A DNA stretch of 5,271 nt from Gallionella sp. (GTDB lineage Bacteria > Pseudomonadota > Gammaproteobacteria > Burkholderiales > Gallionellaceae), in assembly GCA_024654105.1 (NCBI GenBank), contig JANLID010000286.1:1-5271 (forward strand), written 5' to 3'. Under the pieces are notes generated by a model that had not been told where the DNA came from, searched no databases, and saw only the letters and a program-made list of their open reading frames with translations. The translations under genes were made by a program, and so were the position numbers. Of the stretch, positions 1 through 5,271 are shown one piece after another (the stretch's first letter is position 1; each line of letters opens with the position of its first letter).

Positions 1-383
1 ACCCGAGCAATCTGAAATACACCGCCTCCCACGAATGGGTCAAGAGCGAAGCCGACGGCACCATCAGCATCGGCATCACACAGCACGCACAGGAACTGCT
101 GGGCGACATGGTGTTTGTCGAAACCCCGGCAGTGGGGCGCAAGCTCAAGGCCAAGGAAGAATGCGCGGTCGTGGAATCGGTCAAGGCCGCCGCCGACGTT
201 TACGCGCCGGTTGCCGGCGAAGTGACGGCGGTGAACGGCGAGCTGGACAGCGCGCCGGAAAAAATCAACGATGACCCCTACGCCGCATGGATGTTCAGGA
301 TGAAGCCGGACAATGCGGCGGATGTGGCCGCACTGATGGATGCGGCGGCGTACCAGACTATTGTCGATAGCGAAGCACATTGA
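1..383 (+). CDS. gcvH: Glycine cleavage system H protein, 5'-truncated
   Basis: H protein is the lipoylated shuttle of the glycine cleavage system: its lipoyl arm takes the aminomethyl group from P protein to T protein and is re-oxidised by L protein in the cytoplasm. The first full codon is at base 3 and the visible 126 residues begin PSNLKYTASHEWV, close to the usual N-terminus, so only a few residues are missing (the family is about 128-130 aa). The lipoyl attachment motif VVESVKAAADVYAP is intact, with the modified lysine encoded at 183-185. The C-terminal part (NDDPYAAWMFRMKP) is also typical. It lies upstream of gcvPA in the same direction, consistent with a gcv operon; gcvT is not in the window. 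The frame is open from the left edge to a TGA at 381-383. Identification is secure. Confidence 0.96.
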   Translation, partial: PSNLKYTASHEWVKSEADGTISIGITQHAQELLGDMVFVETPAVGRKLKAKEECAVVESVKAAADVYAPVAGEVTAVNGELDSAPEKINDDPYAAWMFRMKPDNAADVAALMDAAAYQTIVDSEAH

Positions 384-386
384 AGC

Positions 387-492
387 GGTCGTTAGACGTT
401 AGTCGTTAGTTAAACCCGCGTAGCGGACAACGCCAACTAATGACTGTTTCACACAACTTTTGTTTTTAACTAACAGTTAACGCCTAACGACT
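387..492. repeat. Imperfect inverted repeat in the gcvH-gcvPA spacer
   Basis: Two 28-nt arms face each other across about 50 nt. The left arm is 387-414 and the right arm 465-492. The reverse complement of the left arm matches the right arm at about 23 of 28 positions, and all five differences are transitions. Each arm is built from short tandem TAACGAC/GTCGTTA-like words (GTCGTTAGACGTTAGTCG on the left). In RNA the arms could form a long, imperfect hairpin. It could be a remnant of a MITE or REP-like element, or a folded intercistronic mRNA segment. No T-tract follows it, so it does not look like an intrinsic terminator. Function unknown. Confidence 0.7.
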
Positions 493-504
493 ACCAACTG
501 CACT

Positions 505-1860
505 ATGCCTTTCATCCCCCACACCGAGCAGGACATCCAGTACATGCTCGCCAGCATCGGCGCGAAAAATATCGACGCGCTGTTTGACGAAATTCCCGCC
601 GCCTTGAAAAGCGGCAAGCTGACCGCCATCGGCGACGGGCTGAACGAGATGCAGGTTTCGCGCCTGATGCATGAGCGCGCCGCACAGGATAAACAGCCGC
701 TCAACTTCATCGGCGCGGGCGCCTACGAGCACCACATCCCCGCCGCAGTCTGGGAGATCGCCACGCGCGGCGAGTATTACACTGCCTACACGCCGTATCA
801 GGCCGAAGCCAGTCAGGGTACATTGCAAACGCTGTACGAATACCAGACCATGATCGCGTCGCTGACCGGCATGGATGCCTCCAACGCCAGCCTGTACGAT
901 GGCGCGTCCGCATTGGCCGAGGCGATCCTGATGGCGGTGCGCGCGCACAAGACTTCGCGCCGCGTGCTGGTGCCCACCAGTGTCAGCCCGCTGTACCGCA
1001 GTGTGGCGCGCAGCATCGTTAAATTGCAGAATATCGAACTGGTGGAAATTCCGTTCGACATCGCGACCGGCACGACCGACATCAATGCATTGCAGCAACA
1101 CGCGGGCAGCGACATTGCCGCATTAGTCATCCCGCAACCGAATTTCTTCGGCGCGCTGGAAGATGTGGATGCGCTGACCGCCTGGGCGCATGCGCAGGGC
1201 GCGCTGGCCATCGCGCTGGTGAACCCGCTGGCACTGGCGTTGCTCAAGGCTCCGGGACAGTGGGCGGAAAAAGGCGCGGATATCGCGGTCGGCGATGGAC
1301 AGCCGCTCGGCGCGCCGTTGTCCAGCGGCGGGCCGTATTTCGGCTTTATATGCTGCAAGCAGACGCTGGTGCGCCAGATGCCGGGACGCATCATCGGCCG
1401 AACCGTGGATCTGGACGGCAAGCAAGGTTTCACGCTGACGCTGCAGGCGCGCGAGCAGCACATCCGCCGCGCCAAGGCGACTTCCAATATTTGCAGCAAT
1501 CAGGGGTTGATGGTGACGGCGGCGACCATTCACATGGCGTTGCTCGGCATCGATGGCCTGCGCCGCGCCGCCGCGGCATCGCACACCAACACGCAAGCAC
1601 TTACAGTACAGGCAGGCGGCTTGCATGGTGTTAAGCGTTTGTTCAGTGCGCCGCATTTCCATGAGGTGGTATTGCATTTACCCGGGTCTTCCGCCAAAGT
1701 GCTTAACAGCATGGCCGGTCAGGGCATCTCGGGCGGCTACGACCTGAAACCGCATTACCCGCAGTTGGGCAACGCGATTCTGGTGTGCGCCACCGAGACC
1801 AAGACCAACGAAGATTTGCAACGCTATGTGGCGGCGTTACGCCACGTCCTTCAGAGTTGA
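505..1860 (+). CDS. gcvPA: Glycine dehydrogenase (decarboxylating) subunit 1 (alpha)
   Basis: This is the alpha subunit of the two-subunit P protein, which with GcvPB decarboxylates glycine and loads the aminomethyl group on lipoyl-GcvH. At 451 aa it matches the usual length of about 445-455. Conserved segments in order are NFIGAGAYEHHIP (residues 67-79), TAYTPYQAEASQG (93-105), SLYDGASA (129-136), GDGQPLG (263-269), QMPGRIIG (291-298) and REQHIRRAKATSNIC (316-330), followed by a smaller C-terminal domain. The alpha subunit lacks the PLP lysine, which GcvPB supplies, so none is expected here. ATG 505 gives the standard MPFIPHTEQDI start. No Shine-Dalgarno sequence is visible in the 20 nt before it (TAACGACTACCAACTGCACT), and the inverted repeat ends 12 nt upstream. 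tpx follows after 19 bp, so co-transcription is likely. Confidence 0.96.
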   Translation: MPFIPHTEQDIQYMLASIGAKNIDALFDEIPAALKSGKLTAIGDGLNEMQVSRLMHERAAQDKQPLNFIGAGAYEHHIPAAVWEIATRGEYYTAYTPYQAEASQGTLQTLYEYQTMIASLTGMDASNASLYDGASALAEAILMAVRAHKTSRRVLVPTSVSPLYRSVARSIVKLQNIELVEIPFDIATGTTDINALQQHAGSDIAALVIPQPNFFGALEDVDALTAWAHAQGALAIALVNPLALALLKAPGQWAEKGADIAVGDGQPLGAPLSSGGPYFGFICCKQTLVRQMPGRIIGRTVDLDGKQGFTLTLQAREQHIRRAKATSNICSNQGLMVTAATIHMALLGIDGLRRAAAASHTNTQALTVQAGGLHGVKRLFSAPHFHEVVLHLPGSSAKVLNSMAGQGISGGYDLKPHYPQLGNAILVCATETKTNEDLQRYVAALRHVLQS

Positions 1861-1879
1861 ATTACCTTGGGAGCATGAG

Positions 1880-2404
1880 ATGACAGAAGACGACAAGAAA
1901 CAAAGCACGACACTCGGCGGTTCACCGGTGCAACTATATGGCGATTTTCCAAAAGTTGGGCAGACCGCGCCGGCATTCTCGCTGGTAGGCAAGGATTTGA
2001 AGGATGTCACGCTGGAAAGATTTGGCGACAAGCGCAAGGTGCTGAACATCGTCCCCAGCCTGGATACACCGACCTGCCAGGCTTCCGAGCGGCGCTTCAA
2101 CCAGCTTGCCGGCGGTCTGGATAATACCGTGGTCATCACCATTTCCGCCGACTTGCCGTTCGCGATGACGCGTTTCTGCGCCAGCGAAGGACTGGACAAT
2201 GTGATCAATCTTTCCGTGATGCGCGGCCGCGAGTTCATGCGCAACTACGGCGTGAAGATCGCCGACGGTGCGCTGGCCGGGGTGATGGCACGCGCCGTGA
2301 TCGTGCTGGATAGCAAGAATGTGGTGCGCTATACCGAGCTGGTCAGCGAGATCAAGAACGAACCCAATTACGATGCGGCGCTGGCTGCGTTGCAGGCTAT
2401 TTGA
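1880..2404 (+). CDS. tpx: Thiol peroxidase (Tpx-type peroxiredoxin)
   Basis: Tpx is a thioredoxin-dependent 2-Cys peroxiredoxin that reduces hydrogen peroxide and organic hydroperoxides; in Gram-negatives it is often periplasmic or periplasm-associated, but no signal peptide is visible here. The 174-residue product carries the peroxidatic cysteine in PSLDTPTC (C66) and the resolving cysteine in SADLPFAMTRFC (C100). The 34-residue spacing matches E. coli Tpx (C61/C95). The thioredoxin fold core (LVGKDLKDVTLERFGDKRK, then VLNIVPS) is intact. ATG 1880 is chosen because GGGAG at 1869-1873 sits 6 nt upstream and the product then starts like the family; an in-frame ATG at 1826 lies inside gcvPA and would add 18 unrelated residues. 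The gene sits between the two halves of glycine decarboxylase and probably shares the gcvPA transcript. This position is unusual (see findings). Confidence 0.95.
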   Translation: MTEDDKKQSTTLGGSPVQLYGDFPKVGQTAPAFSLVGKDLKDVTLERFGDKRKVLNIVPSLDTPTCQASERRFNQLAGGLDNTVVITISADLPFAMTRFCASEGLDNVINLSVMRGREFMRNYGVKIADGALAGVMARAVIVLDSKNVVRYTELVSEIKNEPNYDAALAALQAI

Positions 2405-2431
2405 TTGCATCACCGCGCAATAACCCAACCC

Positions 2432-2493
2432 CTGATGAAACAACTAGCCATTCGACTAGGCCATCAAAGGACGATGGCCAGGTCGCTGGTTAT
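2432..2493 (-). repeat. Partial inverted copy of the MITE core, upstream of gcvPB
   Basis: These 62 nt match the reverse complement of 4649-4710 without gaps at 52 of 62 positions, including a perfect 20-nt block (AACAACTAGCCATTCGACTA, 2439-2458) and a perfect 12-nt block (GTCGCTGGTTAT, 2482-2493). Between them is a 7-bp hairpin, GGCCATC (2459-2465) and GATGGCC (2473-2479), with a 7-nt loop. The matching MITE hairpin has the same architecture but a different stem sequence. The terminal repeats of the MITE are absent here, so this is a core fragment in the opposite orientation. Upstream, CCCAAC near 2424-2429 may extend the similarity with a small gap. The match stops at 2493, about 10 nt before the next palindrome. 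Confidence 0.85.
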
Positions 2494-2503
2494 CCCGGCC
2501 TCC

Positions 2504-2577
2504 CAACCCCTCCCAGCCTCCCCTTGTCAGGGGAGGAGGGCGCCACCTCCCCCTGACAAGGGGGATTGAGGGGGTTG
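2504..2577. repeat. GC-rich palindromic repeat in the gcvPB leader
   Basis: The arms CCCCTTGTCAGGGG (2520-2533) and CCCCTGACAAGGGG (2550-2563) pair over 14 consecutive bases. Three further inner pairs follow after a one-base bulge, and an outer 7-bp stem forms between CAACCCC (2504-2510) and GGGGTTG (2571-2577). Each inner arm is itself nearly palindromic (CCCCT...AGGGG). From memory, dispersed repeats with this CTCCCC-TGACAAGG-GGGAG character occur in many bacterial genomes and are often mis-annotated as small proteins, so this is probably a mobile or REP-like palindrome. As RNA it would be a very stable hairpin ending 23 nt before the preferred gcvPB start. No T-run follows, so a classical terminator is unlikely, but attenuation or mRNA stabilisation is possible. 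Confidence 0.85.
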
Positions 2578-2587
2578 ATGTAGATAT

Positions 2588-2593
2588 GAAAGA
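2588..2593 (+). promoter_or_regulatory. Putative ribosome binding site deciding the gcvPB start
   Basis: AAAGAG lies 7 nt before ATG 2601. It is a modest match to the Shine-Dalgarno core but is well spaced. The competing ATG 2586 has only G-runs from the repeat arm (about 2569-2574) upstream, at a longer distance. This favours 2601 without proving it. Confidence 0.4.
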
Positions 2594-2600
2594 GATCACT

Positions 2601-4067
2601 ATGCTGATTTTTGAACGTTCCCACCCCGGCCGCCGCAATGCGGCACAGGCTGTGAACAACACCACCGCCGTCAGCGGCATTCCCGCTACGCTGCTGCGCC
2701 AGGATCAACCGCTGCTGCCGGAAGCCTCGGAAATGGACGTGGTGCGCCACTACACCGGGCTGTCGCAGAAGAATTTTTCGATCGACACGCACTTCTATCC
2801 GCTCGGCTCCTGCACGATGAAATATAACCCGCGCGCCTGCAACACGCTGGCGATGCTGCCGAACTTCCTCGCGCGCCATCCGCTCGCGCCGGAATCCACC
2901 GGGCAGGGCGTGCTGGCATGCCTGTATGACTTGCAGGAAATCCTCAAAGACGTGGCCGGTATGGCCGGTGTTTCACTGATGCCGATGGCCGGCGCGCAGG
3001 GCGAATTCGCCGGTATCGCGATGATCCGCGCCTACCACGACGCGCGCGGCGACACGGCGCGCACCGAGATCATCGTGCCGGATGCGGCGCACGGCACCAA
3101 CCCGGCGACCGCAGTGATGTGCGGCTACACCGTAAAGGAGATTCCGACCGACGCGAATGGCGACGTCGATCTGGACGCGCTGCGCGCCGCCACCGGCCCG
3201 CAGACTGCCGGGCTGATGCTGACCAACCCGTCCACGCTGGGCTTGTTCGAAAAACAGATCCAGGCGATCCAGAGCATCATCCACGACGCGGGCGGGCTGC
3301 TGTATTACGACGGCGCGAACCTGAACGCGATCCTCGGCAAGGTGAAGCCCGGCGACATGGGCTTCGACGTGATCCACATGAATTTGCACAAGACCTTCGC
3401 CACGCCGCCCGGCGGCGGCGGGCCGGGCGCGGGCGCGGTGGGCGTGGCGCAGCGCCTGCTGCCGTACCTGCCGCTGCCGGTAGTCGCCAAGCAGGATGAA
3501 ACTTACCGCTGCTTCACCGAAAAAGATTTACCCCAATCCATCGGCCACCTGTCCGCCTTCGGCGGCAACATCGGCGTGCTGCTGCGCGCATACATCTACG
3601 TGCGCATGCTGGGCGCGGAAGGCATGCACCGCGTCGCGGAATTCGCCACGCTGAACGCCAACTACCTGATGGCGGAACTGCACAAGGCCGGCTTCACCGT
3701 CGCATTCCCGCAGCGTCGCGCCAGCCACGAGTTCATCGTCTCGATGAAACCGCTCAAGGACGCCACCGGCGTTTCCGCGATGGACGTCGCGAAACGCCTG
3801 CTGGACAAAGGCTTCCATCCGCCCACCACCTACTTCCCGATGCTGGTGCCGGAGTGCCTGCTGATCGAGCCGACCGAAACCGAATCGAAGGAAACGCTGG
3901 ATGGTTTCGTCAACGCGCTGAAGGAAATCCGTGACGAGGCCTACGCCGCGCCGGAACTGGTGAAGGGCGCGCCGCACACCCTGCCGGTGCGCCGCCTCGA
4001 CGACGTGAAGGCCGCGAGGGAACTCGACCTGATATGGAAGCCGACAACAAGCACCCGCGCGGCCTGA
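2601..4067 (+). CDS. gcvPB: Glycine dehydrogenase (decarboxylating) subunit 2 (beta)
   Basis: This is the PLP-binding beta subunit of the split P protein, partner of GcvPA. The PLP Schiff-base lysine is in MNLHKTF (K264, codon 3390-3392), followed by the glycine-rich loop TPPGGGGPGAG. Other conserved blocks are NFSIDTHFYPLGSCTMKYNP (58-77), DAAHGTNPAT (161-170), LTNPSTLGLFE (207-217) and YYDGANLNAI (235-244). At 488 aa the protein is full length. ATG 2601 gives MLIFERSHPGRRN, the N-terminus I recall for proteobacterial GcvPB; ATG 2586 would add MKEIT and is the alternative. tpx and a 196-bp spacer with two repeats separate it from gcvPA, so its translation, and perhaps its transcription, may be tuned apart from the alpha subunit. 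The last 34 bp overlap dgkA. Confidence 0.96.
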   Translation: MLIFERSHPGRRNAAQAVNNTTAVSGIPATLLRQDQPLLPEASEMDVVRHYTGLSQKNFSIDTHFYPLGSCTMKYNPRACNTLAMLPNFLARHPLAPESTGQGVLACLYDLQEILKDVAGMAGVSLMPMAGAQGEFAGIAMIRAYHDARGDTARTEIIVPDAAHGTNPATAVMCGYTVKEIPTDANGDVDLDALRAATGPQTAGLMLTNPSTLGLFEKQIQAIQSIIHDAGGLLYYDGANLNAILGKVKPGDMGFDVIHMNLHKTFATPPGGGGPGAGAVGVAQRLLPYLPLPVVAKQDETYRCFTEKDLPQSIGHLSAFGGNIGVLLRAYIYVRMLGAEGMHRVAEFATLNANYLMAELHKAGFTVAFPQRRASHEFIVSMKPLKDATGVSAMDVAKRLLDKGFHPPTTYFPMLVPECLLIEPTETESKETLDGFVNALKEIRDEAYAAPELVKGAPHTLPVRRLDDVKAARELDLIWKPTTSTRAA

Positions 4068-4402
4068 AGCATGTCTGGCACGCAACCCTGGCCGCACTGG
4101 CAGGGCTGCGCGCCGCGTGGCAGCACGAAGACGCCTTCCGCCAGGAAGTGTTGATTGCGGCGGTTGCCATCCCCGTCGCGCTGCTCTCACCGGCCGGCAC
4201 CCTCGGCAAAGCACTGATGGTTGCCAGCATCCTGCTGGTGCTGATCGTCGAGCTGCTCAATTCCGCGCTCGAAGCGGCGGTGGATCACACCTCTCTGCAA
4301 CAGCACCCGCTCGCCAAGCGCGCCAAGGATACTGCCAGCGCGGCGGTGTTGCTGAGCATCGTGAATGCGCTGGTGGTGTGGGGGCTGGTGCTGTTCGTTT
4401 GA
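4034..4402 (+). CDS. dgkA: Diacylglycerol kinase, prokaryotic integral-membrane type
   Basis: DgkA phosphorylates diacylglycerol to phosphatidic acid with MgATP in the inner membrane, recycling diacylglycerol left by membrane-derived oligosaccharide and lipid metabolism. The 122-residue product equals E. coli DgkA in length and aligns along it: GLRAAWQHEDAFRQE (24-38) at the amphipathic N-terminal region, IVELLNSALEAAVDH (71-85) holding the active-site and metal-binding glutamates E73 and E80 plus N76 (E. coli E69, E76, N72), and KRAKDTASAAVLLSI (95-109). Three hydrophobic segments are visible at roughly 38-52, 58-76 and 101-121. ATG 4034 is the only plausible start; it lies inside gcvPB in a different reading frame, and GAGGG at 4016-4020 is rather far upstream. 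Translational coupling to gcvPB is likely. Functionally it is unrelated to glycine cleavage. Confidence 0.94.
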   Translation: MEADNKHPRGLKHVWHATLAALAGLRAAWQHEDAFRQEVLIAAVAIPVALLSPAGTLGKALMVASILLVLIVELLNSALEAAVDHTSLQQHPLAKRAKDTASAAVLLSIVNALVVWGLVLFV

Positions 4403-4490
4403 GAGTAATCCGTCTCCATTAACTAAAATAACAAATGTAAATAATGTAAGCCTTCCGCTGCGTGAGACCTGATCTCAACTGCAGTTTGGT

Positions 4491-4534
4491 AAAATCGGTT
4501 GCCGGAAGCGAAGCAGCCTATTTTGGATTTTTTT
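4491..4534 (+). terminator. Possible weak terminator after dgkA
   Basis: AAAATCGG (4491-4498) can pair with CCTATTTT (4517-4524) at 7 of 8 positions around an 18-nt loop, and a run of seven T residues follows at 4528-4534. The stem is AT-rich and the loop long, so it is a poor intrinsic terminator. It is listed because it is the only candidate end for the gcv-dgkA transcript before the MITE. Confidence 0.22.
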
Positions 4535-4541
4535 GACTAAT

Positions 4542-4742
4542 GGGAGCCTCTAAAAATTCAAAGTTCGCCCAAATGCAAGGCGCGGAAAAAATTTCGCCGC
4601 GCCGCATATGTTTGATATGTAAGCAAGAAATTTTTTACGCAACGCAGCATAACCAGCGACTTGGCTGTCGTTTTTTGACAGCTTAGTCGAATGGCTAGTT
4701 GTTATATCAGTTGGGATGAAATGTGGATTTTTAGAGGTTCCC
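4542..4742. mobile_element. MITE-like element, 201 bp, with TIRs and TAAT duplication
   Basis: The ends are 19-bp terminal inverted repeats: GGGAGCCTCTAAAAATTCA (4542-4560) and the reverse complement of 4724-4742, GGGAACCTCTAAAAATCCA, matching at 17 of 19. TAAT flanks the element directly on both sides (4538-4541 and 4743-4746), as expected of a target-site duplication; shifting the boundary by one base would make it CTAA, which resembles the YTAR target of the IS5 group. There is no transposase frame, so any movement would need one in trans. The interior is strongly folded: GGCGCGG/CCGCGCC (4579-4585, 4597-4603), AAAAAATTTC/GAAATTTTTT (4586-4595, 4628-4637), CATAT/ATATG (4605-4609, 4615-4619) and GCTGTC/GACAGC (4664-4669, 4677-4682). 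The segment 4649-4710 recurs inverted at 2432-2493. The parent IS is not identified. Confidence 0.85.
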
Positions 4743-4835
4743 TAATCTGCAACTTCCCCTTCGTCGAGCAGTAATATAGCGTTATCGTCCGAGCCGGAAA
4801 TCCAATCACCAAGTCTTCCATGAACCAAGAATTCG

Positions 4836-5271
4836 ATGAACAATCTTGAAACCTTCAATCAAGCCTTTTTCTTGCATCTCAACGCTAATCTGACGACGCC
4901 ACCGTGGGAAATTAGTACGGCCATTTTTATGGCTGATTATTTGATCTATCTGGTCCCACTGATTCTGGTCAGCCTGTGGTGTTGGGGCAATGAATCACAA
5001 CGTGCGCTGGCACTGAAGGCTTGCGTCGTCGCTCTCATCGCCCTGGGGATTAACCAGTTGCTCAGTATCGCATGGCCGCATCCGCGGCCATTTATGATGG
5101 GGTTGGGCCATACCTTTATCCCACATGCTGTCGACTCGTCTTTCCCCAGCGACCATGCCACCGTTTTTGCAGCCATAGGTTTGACTTTGGTGTTCGCGAA
5201 CATCCGTTCGGTAGCAGGATGGGCAGCGCTTTTGCTGGGCGTCTGCGTAGCGTGGGCGCGGATTTTTCTCG
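4836..5271 (+). CDS. PAP2-superfamily membrane phosphatase, likely undecaprenyl-diphosphatase type, 3'-truncated
   Basis: The open frame runs from ATG 4836 to the window edge (145 full codons: MNNLETFNQAFFLHLNAN...). It carries the first two PAP2 phosphatase motifs: PHPRPF (R84, P85) and SSFPSDHAT (101-109), whose H107 would be catalytic; the frame ends at ARIFL, the beginning of the third motif (usually SRxxxGVHFPxD), with R142 visible. The FPSDHAT form and the N-terminal NxxxFxxxN-like opening resemble the BcrC/YbjG undecaprenyl pyrophosphate phosphatases that recycle the cell-wall lipid carrier. Hydrophobic segments near 28-50, 58-80 and 110-145 indicate a multi-pass membrane protein. An in-frame TGA at 4821-4823 excludes a longer start; the ribosome binding site is weak (AAGAA, 4827-4831). 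Codon use is less GC-biased than in the gcv genes. Substrate specificity cannot be decided, and a phosphatidylglycerophosphate or phosphatidate phosphatase remains possible. Confidence 0.88.
   Translation, partial: MNNLETFNQAFFLHLNANLTTPPWEISTAIFMADYLIYLVPLILVSLWCWGNESQRALALKACVVALIALGINQLLSIAWPHPRPFMMGLGHTFIPHAVDSSFPSDHATVFAAIGLTLVFANIRSVAGWAALLLGVCVAWARIFL

Larger units (their letters stand above)
4403..4835. other. Non-coding gap between dgkA and the PAP2 gene
   Basis: This 433-bp stretch has no credible gene and is clearly more AT-rich than the DNA to its left. It opens with an A/T-rich run (about 4419-4449, AACTAAAATAACAAATG...), then a weak hairpin with a T-run (4491-4534), then the 201-bp MITE-like element with its target duplications (4538-4746). 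The last 89 bp (4747-4835) form the leader of the PAP2 gene. I found no convincing -35/-10 pair there; TAATAT at 4772-4777 is a possible -10 without a good -35. Confidence 0.7.

Noticed and set aside
387..492. A CRISPR-like array made of the GTCGTTA words.
   Set aside because: The words are 5-8 nt, arranged as facing arms, without regular spacers or repeat units of 23 nt or more.
384..504. Glycine riboswitch near the gcv genes.
   Set aside because: The spacer shows only the TAACGAC-word inverted repeat and no recognisable riboswitch core. If one exists it would be expected before the first gene of the operon, outside the window.
484..1677. Long minus-strand open frames antisense to gcvPA (484-1101, 813-1499, 1123-1677).
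   Set aside because: They lie wholly opposite a confidently identified gene in GC-rich DNA, have low-complexity Arg/Ala/Cys-rich products and match no family I recognise.
1826..1879. Upstream in-frame ATG that would extend Tpx by 18 residues.
   Set aside because: It lies inside gcvPA, has no binding site and adds residues (MWRRYATSF...) foreign to the family, while ATG 1880 has GGGAG at the correct distance.
2456..2879. Minus-strand open frames 2456-2680 and 2490-2879 resembling small hypothetical proteins.
   Set aside because: They are translations of the palindromic repeat (for example PSIPLVRGRW and NPLNPPCQGEVAPS) joined to antisense gcvPB. Such peptides are a known annotation artefact of this repeat type.
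3528..4260. Minus-strand open frames opposite gcvPB and dgkA (3528-4214, 3910-4260).
   Set aside because: They span antisense to two real genes with arginine-rich compositions typical of GC-rich shadow frames.
4675..4707. A perfect TTGACA (4675-4680) inside the MITE followed by TTATAT (4702-4707), as an outward promoter for the PAP2 gene.
   Set aside because: The spacing is 21 bp, too long for a normal sigma-70 promoter, and TTGACA is part of the GACAGC hairpin arm. Nothing better is seen at 16-18 bp.
4820..4849. A nine-codon open frame (MNQEFDEQS) overlapping the start of the PAP2 gene, as a possible leader peptide.
   Set aside because: It has no ribosome binding site and no regulatory motif, and a frame this short is expected by chance.

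Overview
The window looks like part of a betaproteobacterial chromosome. The coding DNA is GC-rich, the glycine decarboxylase is the split two-subunit type, and the GcvPB sequence reads to me like those of Nitrosomonadales (Nitrosomonas/Gallionella relatives). That placement comes from memory of the family, not from a search, so take it as probable only.

Layout, all genes on the + strand. The window opens inside gcvH (lipoyl carrier H protein, 1-383). A 121-bp spacer holding an imperfect inverted repeat separates it from gcvPA (505-1860), the alpha subunit of glycine decarboxylase. tpx, a thiol peroxidase, follows after 19 bp (1880-2404). A repeat-packed spacer (2405-2600) comes before gcvPB (2601-4067), the PLP-binding beta subunit. 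dgkA, an integral-membrane diacylglycerol kinase (4034-4402), overlaps the end of gcvPB by 34 bp. A 433-bp non-coding gap then contains a complete 201-bp MITE-like element (4542-4742) with terminal inverted repeats and a TAAT target duplication. The window ends inside a PAP2-superfamily membrane phosphatase gene (4836-5271, open at the edge).

How it works together. GcvH, GcvPA and GcvPB are three parts of the glycine cleavage system; T protein is not in the window and may lie upstream. Tpx is an unrelated antioxidant enzyme placed between the two halves of the decarboxylase. DgkA and the PAP2 protein both act on membrane lipids (diacylglycerol, and probably undecaprenyl or phosphatidyl phosphates), but the MITE gap separates them and they may not be co-transcribed.

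The genes are conventional. The most notable signal is between them: each of the three sizeable gaps carries a different repeat. The spacer before gcvPB also contains a 62-nt inverted, diverged copy of the inner part of the distant MITE. The two copies differ in their hairpin stem by paired, compensating changes. I see no clear new defence system, CRISPR array, RNA gene or phage.
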